Source of the DNA: Gammaproteobacteria bacterium
GTDB taxonomy: Bacteria > Pseudomonadota > Gammaproteobacteria > Thiohalospirales > Thiohalospiraceae
Direction of reading: 5' to 3'
DNA length: 64,000 nt
Assembly (NCBI GenBank): GCA_014762495.1
Contig: JABURT010000070.1
Coordinates: 1-64,000, forward strand
Part shown: positions 53,701 to 61,102 of the stretch, in pieces
Layout of the letters: each line of letters opens with the position of its first letter
Position numbering within the stretch: position 1 is the stretch's first letter
Program-made: the position numbers and the translations under genes
Notes under the pieces: generated by a model
The model's database searches: none
Told to the model about the DNA's origin: nothing
Seen by the model: only the letters and a program-made list of their open reading frames with translations

Positions 53701-55596
53701 TACATCACCTCTATCGACGGACTGGCCGACAGCTATCCGACGGGTTCCTGGGTAATCATTCATGGCAAACAGCAGGGCAATAATACCATCACCACTCGTG
53801 TCTATACGTCACCCAGCGTCAAGGCAGCCTGGGATGCACGTGGTACACAGACTCCAGGTAACCTAGTTGATGCCTTCAATAGCGCGGCATTTGAACTTAA
53901 TGGCGGTGATGTTGTACAGCTGATTTATTTGCGCGACGAAGACAGTGATGGTGTGACCACAGCGACGGAATACTTCTATTCCAGTGATCCCTATAGTGAC
54001 GACAGTGATGGTGATTCCCTGACAGACGCCGAAGAGATCAATGGCTGGCAAGTGAGCTTTACCGATGATACGAATACGACTCTCACTCGCCATGTCGTCT
54101 CTGATCCCACTATCCAGGATACAGATGGAGACGGTTTAAATGACAATCTTGAGGCGAATCTGTTTAACGCGGACTTTAGCCTGAGACGAGATCCGTCGTC
54201 GAAAGACACCGATGGGGACACCATTCCGGATGATGTGGATGATTTCTCTGGCGCGGTACTAAGCTCAAGTGCCTTTGATAGTATGCAGTTGGAAGCTTTC
54301 ACGTCCACCTTCCCTGGCACGAATACCGATATGACCGTGAATTACACTCTGCCCACGGCCTTGCAGGCGGCCGACCTGGGTGTCGGTACCTATAAGCTAG
54401 TCCTGTTACGACAGATACGTTCCACCACTGATCCGGTGTTTGTTGAGCCGGACAGTTATCCGACCAATGGCTGGCCCTTCCTGGTGGGTGATGATGTTAC
54501 GACGGCCGATACCGGCACTAGCTGTACAGCCGCGACCTGCTGGACGGTGGTTCATGTTGCGGACTACACACCGGGATCAGCCCCTATCAGCGACAGCTTT
54601 ACCACCAGTAGCGATACCAGCAATCAACTGGCGAGTGGTGAGACCGCCAAATTTATCGCCTATATCGGCATCGATGGTGTCTACCATCGCCTTCCGTACG
54701 ACGTGGTGGTTAGCAGTGCCCAGGAGCAAATACGTGTCGTGATGTCCGACGGGACCTATTCCAACAAGGTAACCCTCATCGGTAGTGACGGTGATCCCAT
54801 CGGCCGTAATGTGGGCACAAACTATGTTGAAGGCAATGTCATCTATAATGCCAATTTCTCTGGTACCACCTACACGGGTTCACCCCTCGGCCCTTATACA
54901 GACAGCTATTATCAATTTGCTCGGGCATGGGGAGCGCCTTATTACGACTTCCAGTATACGAGGTATGACAGCGCCCTAGCATCCCAGGGTGGTGTTTATA
55001 TCATTCCGAAGATCCCGGCTGAGTTGGTCTACAACGACTTCAATCACATCAACGATGTCTTGAATAACAATCGAAAGGGTGATGGCCAGCTGGATCTGTT
55101 GTGGTATCTGTATGTGGCGGGGGTCCGTGTTAATACTCCCACGACCCATCCCATTGGTGGCAGCTACGATCAGCTCGCGCCCTCGGCGCCAAGATCTGGT
55201 CCCACGACGAACTCCGATACTTTTCTGGATGTATTTGGTGACGATGTGCCCACAGTAATTACGAAGCCATCGCTTGAGGCCTGCTATTACATCAGACAGT
55301 ACCTGTATGAAAAGGATGCCACCCACAGTTCCTACTGGAACTATACCACCAGCACTACAGGTACCTACGTGAGCGTGTGTCGCGACAATGGTGCGGATGG
55401 TGTGGGCATATGGACGGTGGCGGATGTCAATACCGGGGAGGTCTATGGTGCGACGCGGGCCGATAACCCCAACCCGGTTAAGGTACCCGTCTCATTTACC
55501 TGGGAACCAGGGGAGAATTTCTATTCACAGCCCTTTGGCAAGCCACCGACCGCGGCGACTGTCAACACGACCATGGAAGTCCATATCGATCCCTAA
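50704..55596 (+). CDS. 1630-aa surface lipoprotein with Ig-like and calcium-binding repeats
   Basis: Predicted lipoprotein (lipobox FAAC, C24). Residues about 30-270 are of unknown fold. About 272-640 form four tandem cadherin/VCBS-like Ig repeats (EDQTTDITLHGGD; LDEDASLNISLGGTDADGDPL; DYSGPDSFGFYVTDGA). About 645-685 carry DxDxDGxxDxxE calcium loops (DSDGDGLRDADE, DTDGDGFSDFEE). About 695-1075 is a Ser/Thr/Asn-rich beta region. A second calcium-loop cluster is at about 1078-1180, and a further beta-rich region runs to 1630 with paired Cys. It is likely exported and calcium-stiffened on the cell surface. The function is unknown. The region following the first calcium loops recalls the calcium-binding and pore domain of binary-toxin B components, which I infer only by eye. 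Confidence 0.75.
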   Translation: MLPRISKKVSLPLLVILASLFAACDSNAPEAQSNTVISDITLAGCVANMGVITGGQITVYKLINGVKSDQVGEPVISDENGNFDLTTVAELYDGAVMLELTDPDGSTLYFNEAEGEMIAFPDGKSLRAVVSQMTGNAVAITPLTEVATQLALHLVSAESLADGEAVTRANREVSNALLGGIDPTDTIPVDVRRADAASSNNAAVYANVLAGIAFVAQRNGIDPIAQADIYAQNLINNNAQFLQNDLGDLILAIANFNTSPPDNVVVPNISLDIAPVAYGQTVVIDEDQTTDITLHGGDLNRLPVMFAIETQPSNGRLTGTPPNLTYEPNGDYNGQDSFYFMVNNGFQNSERTLVNIVINSVEDAPVASDSVLLTAENEPGSGTLRGSDPDADSITYSVVSNPTLGIISSINQETGEFVYVPNTNVSGSDSFTFQVSDGTNTSNIATMNITIRNVNSQPSATAQVLTLDEDASLNISLGGTDADGDPLAVVLTSSPQHGILEGTLPDIIYKPDPDYSGPDSFGFYVTDGALDSGVAAVSLQVVQVNDAPRAFNRSVSLEQGSSITFVLDGDDKEEDPLSYTITTLPTNGILGGATSGALANMSPLQYTPDSDFSGTDQFGFELSDGNGGVATGVVTIEVLPYAQSTIDSDGDGLRDADEVNVHKTNPLLADTDGDGFSDFEEVVTFAFDSSVNNFRFNPLIADTPKISMSISATPYAFVQYYGTSYKSFELERSVSSSSAITKEKSSKQVSGLSKAYELGRELTIAVQGTDINSQSGSGGAFIAANYPQTFTTTSGHATLFSEESLNENQLYLKSLSDWERDNVIADSVGSIKFDREFTNNSNLSYKLNNITYRLYSYNPSQNQPFVEIGKHNTFVGSTLSPGQSSSVTEENIFLQDIERVKRAFKDSKGFIVVPENYDITDQNGLTYNFSSTGILSKDVMFMIDYNGMDGRKNIKEMIAVHGDPSQKLTLLGALSNILKLDVTTAVNSSPTNSKLTSGDYITSIDGLADSYPTGSWVIIHGKQQGNNTITTRVYTSPSVKAAWDARGTQTPGNLVDAFNSAAFELNGGDVVQLIYLRDEDSDGVTTATEYFYSSDPYSDDSDGDSLTDAEEINGWQVSFTDDTNTTLTRHVVSDPTIQDTDGDGLNDNLEANLFNADFSLRRDPSSKDTDGDTIPDDVDDFSGAVLSSSAFDSMQLEAFTSTFPGTNTDMTVNYTLPTALQAADLGVGTYKLVLLRQIRSTTDPVFVEPDSYPTNGWPFLVGDDVTTADTGTSCTAATCWTVVHVADYTPGSAPISDSFTTSSDTSNQLASGETAKFIAYIGIDGVYHRLPYDVVVSSAQEQIRVVMSDGTYSNKVTLIGSDGDPIGRNVGTNYVEGNVIYNANFSGTTYTGSPLGPYTDSYYQFARAWGAPYYDFQYTRYDSALASQGGVYIIPKIPAELVYNDFNHINDVLNNNRKGDGQLDLLWYLYVAGVRVNTPTTHPIGGSYDQLAPSAPRSGPTTNSDTFLDVFGDDVPTVITKPSLEACYYIRQYLYEKDATHSSYWNYTTSTTGTYVSVCRDNGADGVGIWTVADVNTGEVYGATRADNPNPVKVPVSFTWEPGENFYSQPFGKPPTAATVNTTMEVHIDP

Positions 55597-55620
55597 CCTC
55601 AAGGCATGTAAGAGGGAAAG

Positions 55621-55643
55621 GCCGTCATTATTGGCGGCTTTTT
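55621..55643 (+). terminator. terminator of the large lipoprotein gene
   Basis: GCCGTCA and TGGCGGC pair over 7 bp (one G-T) with loop TTAT, followed by TTTTT. Confidence 0.75.
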
Positions 55644-55725
55644 CATTTTCGAGCAGAGCTAGAAATTATCCAAAGTGATTTGAATGGGCCAGTTTGTATG
55701 GTAAGTGACTATGTCTGTTTCGCGC

Positions 55726-56070
55726 TTATTGATTTCGGCTATATCCATAGGTCGATTCCCATTGCCCACCCCTGAAATCCAGTTGGAACCACTTGGGCTG
55801 GAATTTGTCGCTTGCCTGCATCGGAAAGGGGACCAGATCCGGTTCGCCGTGGCTCTCCTCCACACTGCAACTTTTGGTCATCACGGGGCGAAAATAGAGC
55901 CGGAGGTTAGGGTGGCCGGAATCGATGGTTTGGGCATCAGGGTGGGGTGAGGGAGGATAGACCACCTGTTTGCGGATGAGGCAGCTGAAGTAGAGCTCCA
56001 TCTCCACATGAAGCGGTGTCACCAGATCATCCAGTACCTGTCGGGCCTTGTCGGTGATGGCGATGTCCAT
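55726..56070 (-). CDS. small conserved protein, unknown function
   Basis: 114 aa. It starts MDIAITDKARQVLDDLV and includes ELYFSCLIRKQVVY, LRLYFRPVMTKSC and PKWFQLDFRGGQWESTYGY. The even spread of conserved-looking Cys, Trp and Gly makes it a better candidate than the overlapping plus-strand frames. It resembles short hypothetical proteins seen in sulfur-oxidising and other proteobacteria, but I cannot name a family. It diverges from the PP-loop gene. Confidence 0.55.
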   Translation of the reverse strand: MDIAITDKARQVLDDLVTPLHVEMELYFSCLIRKQVVYPPSPHPDAQTIDSGHPNLRLYFRPVMTKSCSVEESHGEPDLVPFPMQASDKFQPKWFQLDFRGGQWESTYGYSRNQ

Positions 56071-56222
56071 GGCTTATGCTCCGTGTTCTGGTGAGTTCAT
56101 CAAATTTGCACAGCTCGCGGCCAATTTCAATGCCTTGCTTCACATGTGGGCTTTCCCGGCAGGTAGAGTGGTTCAGAATGCGCTAAAATATGGCCCCTCA
56201 ATCGATTCAGTGTGTCAAATTC

Positions 56223-57269
56223 ATGAGTAAGCAACGCAAGGCAGTGGCCCTAATCTCCGGTGGCCTGGACTCCATGCTCGCGGCCCGGACCGTGATGGAG
56301 CAGGGTGTGCATGTCGAGGGCATCAATTTCTTCACCGGATTTTGCGTGGAGGGTCATACCCACGCCATCCGCAAAAAGGACAAGGAAAAGCCCAAGCGCA
56401 ACAATTCGCTGTGGGTGGCGGAACAACTCGGCATCAAGCTGCACATCGTGGATGTCTCGGAGGAGTACAAGGACGTGGTCATCAACCCGCGCCATGGTTA
56501 CGGTGCCAACCTCAATCCCTGTCTCGACTGCAAGGGCTTCATGGTCAAAAAGGCCCTGCAGTGGATCGATGAAAATGACTTCGATTTCATTATTACCGGT
56601 GAGGTGGTGGGTCAGCGCCCCATGTCGCAGCGCAAGGACACCATGCCGGTGATCGCACGCGAATCGGGTGCCGGCGACCGCTTGTTGCGTCCGCTTTGCG
56701 CCCGCTATTTGCAAGAGACCCTGCCCGAGCGTGAAGGCTGGGTGGACCGCGACAAGCTTCACGACTTCTCTGGCCGCTCACGTAAACCACAGTTTGAGCT
56801 GGCAAAACGTTTCGGCATCGAAGAGTGGGCCCAGCCCGCCGGCGGTTGTTGCTTCCTCACCGATGCCGCCTACTCCAGCAAGCTGTCGGATCTCTGGCAG
56901 GCTCGAGGCGAACGCGACTACGAACTGGATGACATCATGTTGTTGAAGGTGGGTCGTCATCTTCGTCCGCGCCCAAACTTCAAACTCATTGTCGGTCGTG
57001 AGGAAGGGGAAAACAATTTCCTTCACGGTTATCGTAAACAGTTTACCCATATCAAGACTGTCAGCCATGGCGGTCCCCTGGTACTGATCGACGGCCAGGA
57101 TCTGACGGAGCAGGACCTGGAGCTGGCGGCCCGCGTTGCGGCACGATTCAGCCAGGGCAAGAACGAGCCCGAGGTGGAGGTGGAATTGACCAGCGGTGAG
57201 GGCGTTTCGCGTGCCATGCGTATTGCCCCCATTGACCCGGATGAGATGCCGCAGGAGTGGTATTTGTGA
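56223..57269 (+). CDS. PP-loop ATP pyrophosphatase, tRNA/sulfur-transfer type
   Basis: A 348-aa protein with the N-type PP-loop SGGLDS (12-17), which adenylates substrates such as tRNA uridine. CxxC (C100, C103 in NPCLDCK) and adjacent C209-C210 (GGCCFL) could carry sulfur or a metal. The C-terminal part (about 240-348) resembles an NFACT-R/DUF814-like domain. It is related to the MnmA/ThiI thiouridylase superfamily but is not a standard MnmA. The start is the ATG at 56223. Its stop overlaps the TusA-like start (GTGA), which supports a persulfide relay. The exact product is unknown. Confidence 0.8.
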   Translation: MSKQRKAVALISGGLDSMLAARTVMEQGVHVEGINFFTGFCVEGHTHAIRKKDKEKPKRNNSLWVAEQLGIKLHIVDVSEEYKDVVINPRHGYGANLNPCLDCKGFMVKKALQWIDENDFDFIITGEVVGQRPMSQRKDTMPVIARESGAGDRLLRPLCARYLQETLPEREGWVDRDKLHDFSGRSRKPQFELAKRFGIEEWAQPAGGCCFLTDAAYSSKLSDLWQARGERDYELDDIMLLKVGRHLRPRPNFKLIVGREEGENNFLHGYRKQFTHIKTVSHGGPLVLIDGQDLTEQDLELAARVAARFSQGKNEPEVEVELTSGEGVSRAMRIAPIDPDEMPQEWYL

Positions 57270-57499
57270 GCACTCACAAACTCGATGCGACACGTCTCCT
57301 CTGTCCTATGCCCGTCATCCGGACCCAGGACCGGGTCAAGGAACTGACCCCGGGCGAGACCCTCGAAGTGATTTGCACCGACCCCGGCGTAAAGAATGAT
57401 ATCCCGGCCTGGTGTAGGATAAATGGTCATACGGTCCGTGACATCCGCGAACAGGACGAGGAAATCATTATTACCATCGAGGTCGGCAGTGGGTCATAG
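57266..57499 (+). CDS. TusA-family sulfur carrier
   Basis: A 77-aa TusA/SirA-fold protein with the persulfide-carrying motif LLCPMPV (C13). The GTG at 57266 overlaps the upstream TGA and has AGGAG 8 nt upstream. It probably hands sulfur to the PP-loop enzyme encoded just before it. I leave the symbol empty because it may be a paralogue dedicated to this operon. Confidence 0.88.
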   Translation: MSTHKLDATRLLCPMPVIRTQDRVKELTPGETLEVICTDPGVKNDIPAWCRINGHTVRDIREQDEEIIITIEVGSGS

Positions 57500-58664
57500 C
57501 CACGCACACAGCCACAGTGATCCGGAGATCAATCCCAGAAGCGCACGCTATCGTGAAGTGAAGAAGGTGACTCTCATCGGCTCGCTCATCGACCTGGTGC
57601 TGGGTGTGGCCAAGATCTTCGTCGGCATGATCGCCCATTCCCAGGCCCTGATCGCCGACGGCATCCATTCCCTCTCCGATCTGGTAACCGACTTCATGGT
57701 CCTGTGGGCGGCCAAGCATGCCCACAGTGAAGCCGATGAGGAACACCCCTATGGACACGGTCGCATTGAGACCGTCGCCACCATCGGCCTGGGTCTGGCC
57801 CTCATCGGAGTTGCCGTCGGCATTGCCTACGATGCCGTTCAACGCCTGTTCAATCCCGATGCCCTGCTCCAGCCCGGTTACCTGGCTCTGGTGGTGGCGG
57901 GCGCCTCCATCCTCTCCAAGGAAGCCATCTATCACTACACCATGTGGGCGGCGAAAAAACACCGTTCCGCCATGTTGCGTGCCAATGCCTGGCACAGTCG
58001 CACCGATGCCATCTCCTCGGTGGTGGTCTTCGTCGGCGTGGTGGGCACCATGTATGGTCTGACCTATCTCGATGCCGTGGCCGCGGTACTGGTTGCAGTC
58101 ATGATTGCCAAGATTGCGTGGGACCTTATCTGGCAAAGCGTGCAGGAGATCATGGATGCCGGCCTGGAAGAGGAACGGGTTCATGCGATCCGTGAGGCCA
58201 TCCTGGAGGTCGACGGAGTGCGAGAGCTGCATGAGTTGAGAACTCGGCGTCTGGGTCCCGATGCGCTGGTGGACGTGCACGTACTGGTCGGGCCGAGACT
58301 CAGCATCTCAGAGGGCCACCACATTGCCGAGGCGGTGAGGAGCCGTCTCATCCAGCGCATCGACGAAGTCAGCGATGTGATGGTCCATATCGATCCGGAA
58401 GACGATGAACAGGTTGCGCCATGTCGCAAGTTGCCCTTACGCTCCGAGGTCACGAGTGAACTGGAGGCAGCCTGGACCGATTTGCCCGGTGTGCAAGCTA
58501 TTCAGGACATGACGCTGCATTATCTCGACGGCAAGGTCGAAGTCGATCTGGTGCTGCCGCTGGATTTATTACAGCAACATGAGGCCTCGGAGATACGGTC
58601 CGGATTCGAGGAGGTGGCCGCGAAGCTCGAAATATTGCGATGTATCCGCGTGTCCTTCGGATGA
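57489..58664 (+). CDS. cation diffusion facilitator (CDF) metal transporter
   Basis: A 391-aa inner-membrane divalent cation/proton antiporter. A His-rich N terminus (GHSHAHSHSD) is followed by six predicted helices. The metal sites are ADGIHSLSDLVTDF (helix 2) and NAWHSRTDAISS (helix 5), with HPYGHGRIET in the first loop. A cytoplasmic C-terminal domain has an extra segment beyond the usual ferredoxin-like fold (from about 310). The GTG at 57489 has GAGG 6 nt upstream and overlaps the TusA-like gene by 11 nt. The substrate could be Zn, Fe or Mn and is not determined here. Confidence 0.9.
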   Translation: MGHSHAHSHSDPEINPRSARYREVKKVTLIGSLIDLVLGVAKIFVGMIAHSQALIADGIHSLSDLVTDFMVLWAAKHAHSEADEEHPYGHGRIETVATIGLGLALIGVAVGIAYDAVQRLFNPDALLQPGYLALVVAGASILSKEAIYHYTMWAAKKHRSAMLRANAWHSRTDAISSVVVFVGVVGTMYGLTYLDAVAAVLVAVMIAKIAWDLIWQSVQEIMDAGLEEERVHAIREAILEVDGVRELHELRTRRLGPDALVDVHVLVGPRLSISEGHHIAEAVRSRLIQRIDEVSDVMVHIDPEDDEQVAPCRKLPLRSEVTSELEAAWTDLPGVQAIQDMTLHYLDGKVEVDLVLPLDLLQQHEASEIRSGFEEVAAKLEILRCIRVSFG

Positions 58665-58681
58665 TGCGCTATAATAGTGCA
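58665..58681 (+). promoter_or_regulatory. NtrC site 1 upstream of glnA
   Basis: TGCGCTATAATAGTGCA matches the NtrC consensus (TGCAC-N7-GTGCA) with one half-site change. It starts right after the CDF stop codon, about 130 bp before the likely start of transcription. Confidence 0.7.
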
Positions 58682-58694
58682 TCGATTCGCGATA

Positions 58695-58711
58695 TGCACA
58701 CATACGGTGCA
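58695..58711 (+). promoter_or_regulatory. NtrC site 2 upstream of glnA
   Basis: TGCACACATACGGTGCA is a perfect-ends NtrC palindrome. Its centre is 30 bp from site 1, about three helical turns, as in the E. coli glnA enhancer. Confidence 0.8.
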
Positions 58712-58774
58712 CTCGGAGCGTGAAAGCTACATCGTTTTAAATATAACTTGTTGTAAAGCATAAAAAATACTCGC

Positions 58775-58790
58775 TGGCATAGTTCATGCA
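58775..58790 (+). promoter_or_regulatory. sigma-54 (-24/-12) promoter of glnA
   Basis: TGGCATAGTTCATGCA carries the GG and GC dinucleotides at the correct 10-bp spacing, and matches TGGCAC-N5-TTGCA with few changes. Transcription would start near 58802, leaving a leader of about 70 nt. Confidence 0.65.
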
Positions 58791-58871
58791 CCTAAATGAA
58801 ACAGAATTTCTGGCACACTGGTGTGGGTGGTCCATACCATAACGAGAAAATTAATCCCTGGAGTTCAAGCA

Positions 58872-60278
58872 ATGTCCGATAAAGTTCTTAAAATGATCGA
58901 AGAAAATGGCGTGAAGTTTGTCGACTTCCGCTTTACAGACACTCGCGGTAAGGAGCAGCACGTCTCCGTACCCACCCACACTATCGATGCCGATGTCTTC
59001 ACCGAAGGCAAGATGTTCGACGGTTCTTCCATCTCCGGCTGGAAGGGCATCAACGAATCCGACATGATTCTCATGCCCGATCCCGAAACCGCCGTGCTGG
59101 ACCCCTTCAGCGACGAGGCCCAGCTGATCCTGCGCTGCGACATCATCGAGCCCTCCAACATGCAGGGTTACGAGCGTGATCCTCGCTCCGTTGCCAAGCG
59201 CGCCGAGGCCTACTTGAAGTCCACCGGCATCGCCGACACCGCCTTCTTCGGTCCCGAGCCCGAATTCTTCGTCTTCGACGATGTACGCTGGGGTGCCACT
59301 ATGGCCGGTGCCTTCTATAAAGTTGATTCCGAGGAATCCGAGTGGAACTCCGAGCGTGTCTACGAAAACGGCAACATGGGTCACCGTCCCGGCGTCAAGG
59401 GCGGCTACTTCCCGGTTCCCCCCGTCGACAGCCTGCATGACCTGCGTGCCGCCATGTGCCTGGCCATCGAAGAGATGGGCGTTGAGGTCGAAGTACACCA
59501 CCACGAGGTGGCTACAGCCGGTCAGTGTGAAATCGGTACCAAGTTCAACACCCTGGTTAAGCGCGGCGACGACACTCAGACCATGAAGTACTGCATCCAT
59601 AACGTGGCCCACGCCTACGGCAAGACCGCCACCTTCATGCCCAAGCCGCTGGTTGGTGACAACGGTACCGGTATGCACGTGCACCAGTCCCTGGCCAAAG
59701 ACGGCGTCAACCTGTTTGCCGGTAACGAGTACGGTGGCCTGTCTGAAACTGCCCTGTTCTACATCGGCGGTATCATCAAACACGCCCGTGCCCTGAACGC
59801 CTTCACCAATGCTTCTACCAACTCTTACAAGCGTCTGGTCCCCGGCTTCGAGGCACCGGTTATGCTGGCCTACTCCGCCCGTAACCGCTCCGCTTCTATC
59901 CGTATCCCGTACGTGAGCAACCCCAAGGGTCGCCGTATCGAGGTCCGTTTCCCTGACCCGACCGCCAACCCTTACCTGGCCTTCTCCGCCATGATGATGG
60001 CCGGCCTGGACGGTATCATGAACAAGATCCACCCCGGTGATGCCATGGACAAGGACCTGTACGACCTGCCCGCCGAAGAGGCCGCACAGATCCCCACGGT
60101 TTGCCACAGCTTCGACCAGGCCCTGGAAGAGCTGGACAAGGACCGTGCCTTCCTCACCGCCGGTGGTGTATTCACCGACGACATGATCGATGCCTACATC
60201 GAACTGAAGATGGATGAAGTCACCCGCATGCGTATGACCACCCACCCGGTGGAATTCGACATGTACTACAGCTGCTAA
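58872..60278 (+). CDS. glnA: type I glutamine synthetase GlnA
   Basis: A 468-aa dodecameric enzyme that makes glutamine from glutamate, ammonia and [16 protein letters not shown] and the catalytic loop region [11 protein letters not shown] are intact. The adenylylation tyrosine is exactly Y397 ([10 protein letters not shown]), so GlnE control is expected. The ATG at 58872 has GGAG 9 nt upstream; the longer in-frame start at 58821 lacks support. It is preceded by NtrC and sigma-54 sites and followed by a strong terminator. Confidence 0.98.
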   Translation: MSDKVLKMIEENGVKFVDFRFTDTRGKEQHVSVPTHTIDADVFTEGKMFDGSSISGWKGINESDMILMPDPETAVLDPFSDEAQLILRCDIIEPSNMQGYERDPRSVAKRAEAYLKSTGIADTAFFGPEPEFFVFDDVRWGATMAGAFYKVDSEESEWNSERVYENGNMGHRPGVKGGYFPVPPVDSLHDLRAAMCLAIEEMGVEVEVHHHEVATAGQCEIGTKFNTLVKRGDDTQTMKYCIHNVAHAYGKTATFMPKPLVGDNGTGMHVHQSLAKDGVNLFAGNEYGGLSETALFYIGGIIKHARALNAFTNASTNSYKRLVPGFEAPVMLAYSARNRSASIRIPYVSNPKGRRIEVRFPDPTANPYLAFSAMMMAGLDGIMNKIHPGDAMDKDLYDLPAEEAAQIPTVCHSFDQALEELDKDRAFLTAGGVFTDDMIDAYIELKMDEVTRMRMTTHPVEFDMYYSC

Positions 60279-60301
60279 GCTCGACCCGGAAGCTGTATAA
60301 G

Positions 60302-60326
60302 AACGCCCCCGCAAGGGGGCGTTTTT
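60302..60326 (+). terminator. glnA intrinsic terminator
   Basis: AACGCCCCC and GGGGGCGTT form a 9-bp stem with loop GCAA, followed by TTTTT. It lies between glnA and the DUF4124-like gene. Confidence 0.92.
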
Positions 60327-60362
60327 GTTTGTGGGTCGGTCCAGATCGAGTATTCTCAGACT

Positions 60363-60899
60363 ATGCGCTGGCTTACCCTATTTTGCTTTCTCATCGCCTC
60401 GACCGTATTCGCGGGCGACATCTATAAGGAAGTCCTGCCCGATGGCAGGGTGATCTATAGTGATCGGCCGGGTAAGGAGTCCGTCGAGATGAGGATCGAG
60501 CCCCTGCAGACCGTGAAGCCGCCGCCGCGCCGTGTCGAACAGAGCCGGGCCATGGAGGTCAAACCGCAGCAGTCACCCGCCCCCGCACCGACGTATGAAG
60601 AACTCAGACTGGTCAGTCCGGCGAAGGATGCCAGCGTGCGTGAGAATAGCGGTCGCGTCACGGTGAAAGTGGAACTGTCTCCGGAACTACAGGTTCAAAG
60701 TGGTCATCGACTGGCCGTCGAACTGGACGGTACGCGTCTGGCGGGACGCTTTACCGGTCAACAGATGGAGCTCAGTAATGTCGATCGTGGGAGTCACGAG
60801 CTGGCGGTTGTGATCCTGGATCCGTCGGGCAATGTCATCCGCCGCACACAAACCCACCGCTTCCATTTGCACCGTCATTCCCAATTGTTTACTCAATAA
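60363..60899 (+). CDS. secreted DUF4124-like protein
   Basis: A 178-aa protein: signal peptide (cleaved near AGDIY, residue 18), then the short DUF4124 motif IYKEVLPDGRVIYSDRPG. A Pro-rich linker and a beta-sandwich-like domain (about 80-170) follow. It is commonly found between glnA and ntrB in gammaproteobacteria; its role is not known. No clear ribosome binding site precedes the ATG. Confidence 0.8.
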   Translation: MRWLTLFCFLIASTVFAGDIYKEVLPDGRVIYSDRPGKESVEMRIEPLQTVKPPPRRVEQSRAMEVKPQQSPAPAPTYEELRLVSPAKDASVRENSGRVTVKVELSPELQVQSGHRLAVELDGTRLAGRFTGQQMELSNVDRGSHELAVVILDPSGNVIRRTQTHRFHLHRHSQLFTQ

Positions 60900-60909
60900 T
60901 CACACAATA

Positions 60910-60926
60910 TGCACTATATTAGTGCA
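60910..60926 (+). promoter_or_regulatory. NtrC site upstream of ntrBC
   Basis: TGCACTATATTAGTGCA, perfect NtrC half-sites. It lies about 180 bp before ntrB in a 203-bp gap; no -24/-12 element follows it, so repression or local feedback on a sigma-70 promoter is more likely. Confidence 0.7.
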
Positions 60927-61102
60927 TTGTTATCTTGCCTGGCATACACTGAATAATGTCGTGACAAATCCAGGTTCCGATGTGTTCCCGCACACCCCAA
61001 TTAAGTCATTGATAAGTAGGGCATAAATCTCCATGGAGATTGGCCGGGACAGCGTCGATCCGCGTTGCGCCAAGTTGGACTGTTTCTTGCAAAGGCAGTG
61101 AT

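Noticed and set aside
55659-55865. 68-aa minus-strand frame overlapping the small conserved protein
   Set aside because: It overlaps the better 114-aa frame in another phase and has low-complexity, shadow-like composition.
58814-58829. TGGCACACTGGTGTGG as a sigma-54 promoter of glnA
   Set aside because: The -24 half is good but there is no GC at -12; the site at 58775 has both dinucleotides at the right spacing.
58851-60314. 487-aa minus-strand frame opposite glnA
   Set aside because: It is a shadow produced by the strongly biased codons of glnA; no family features are seen.
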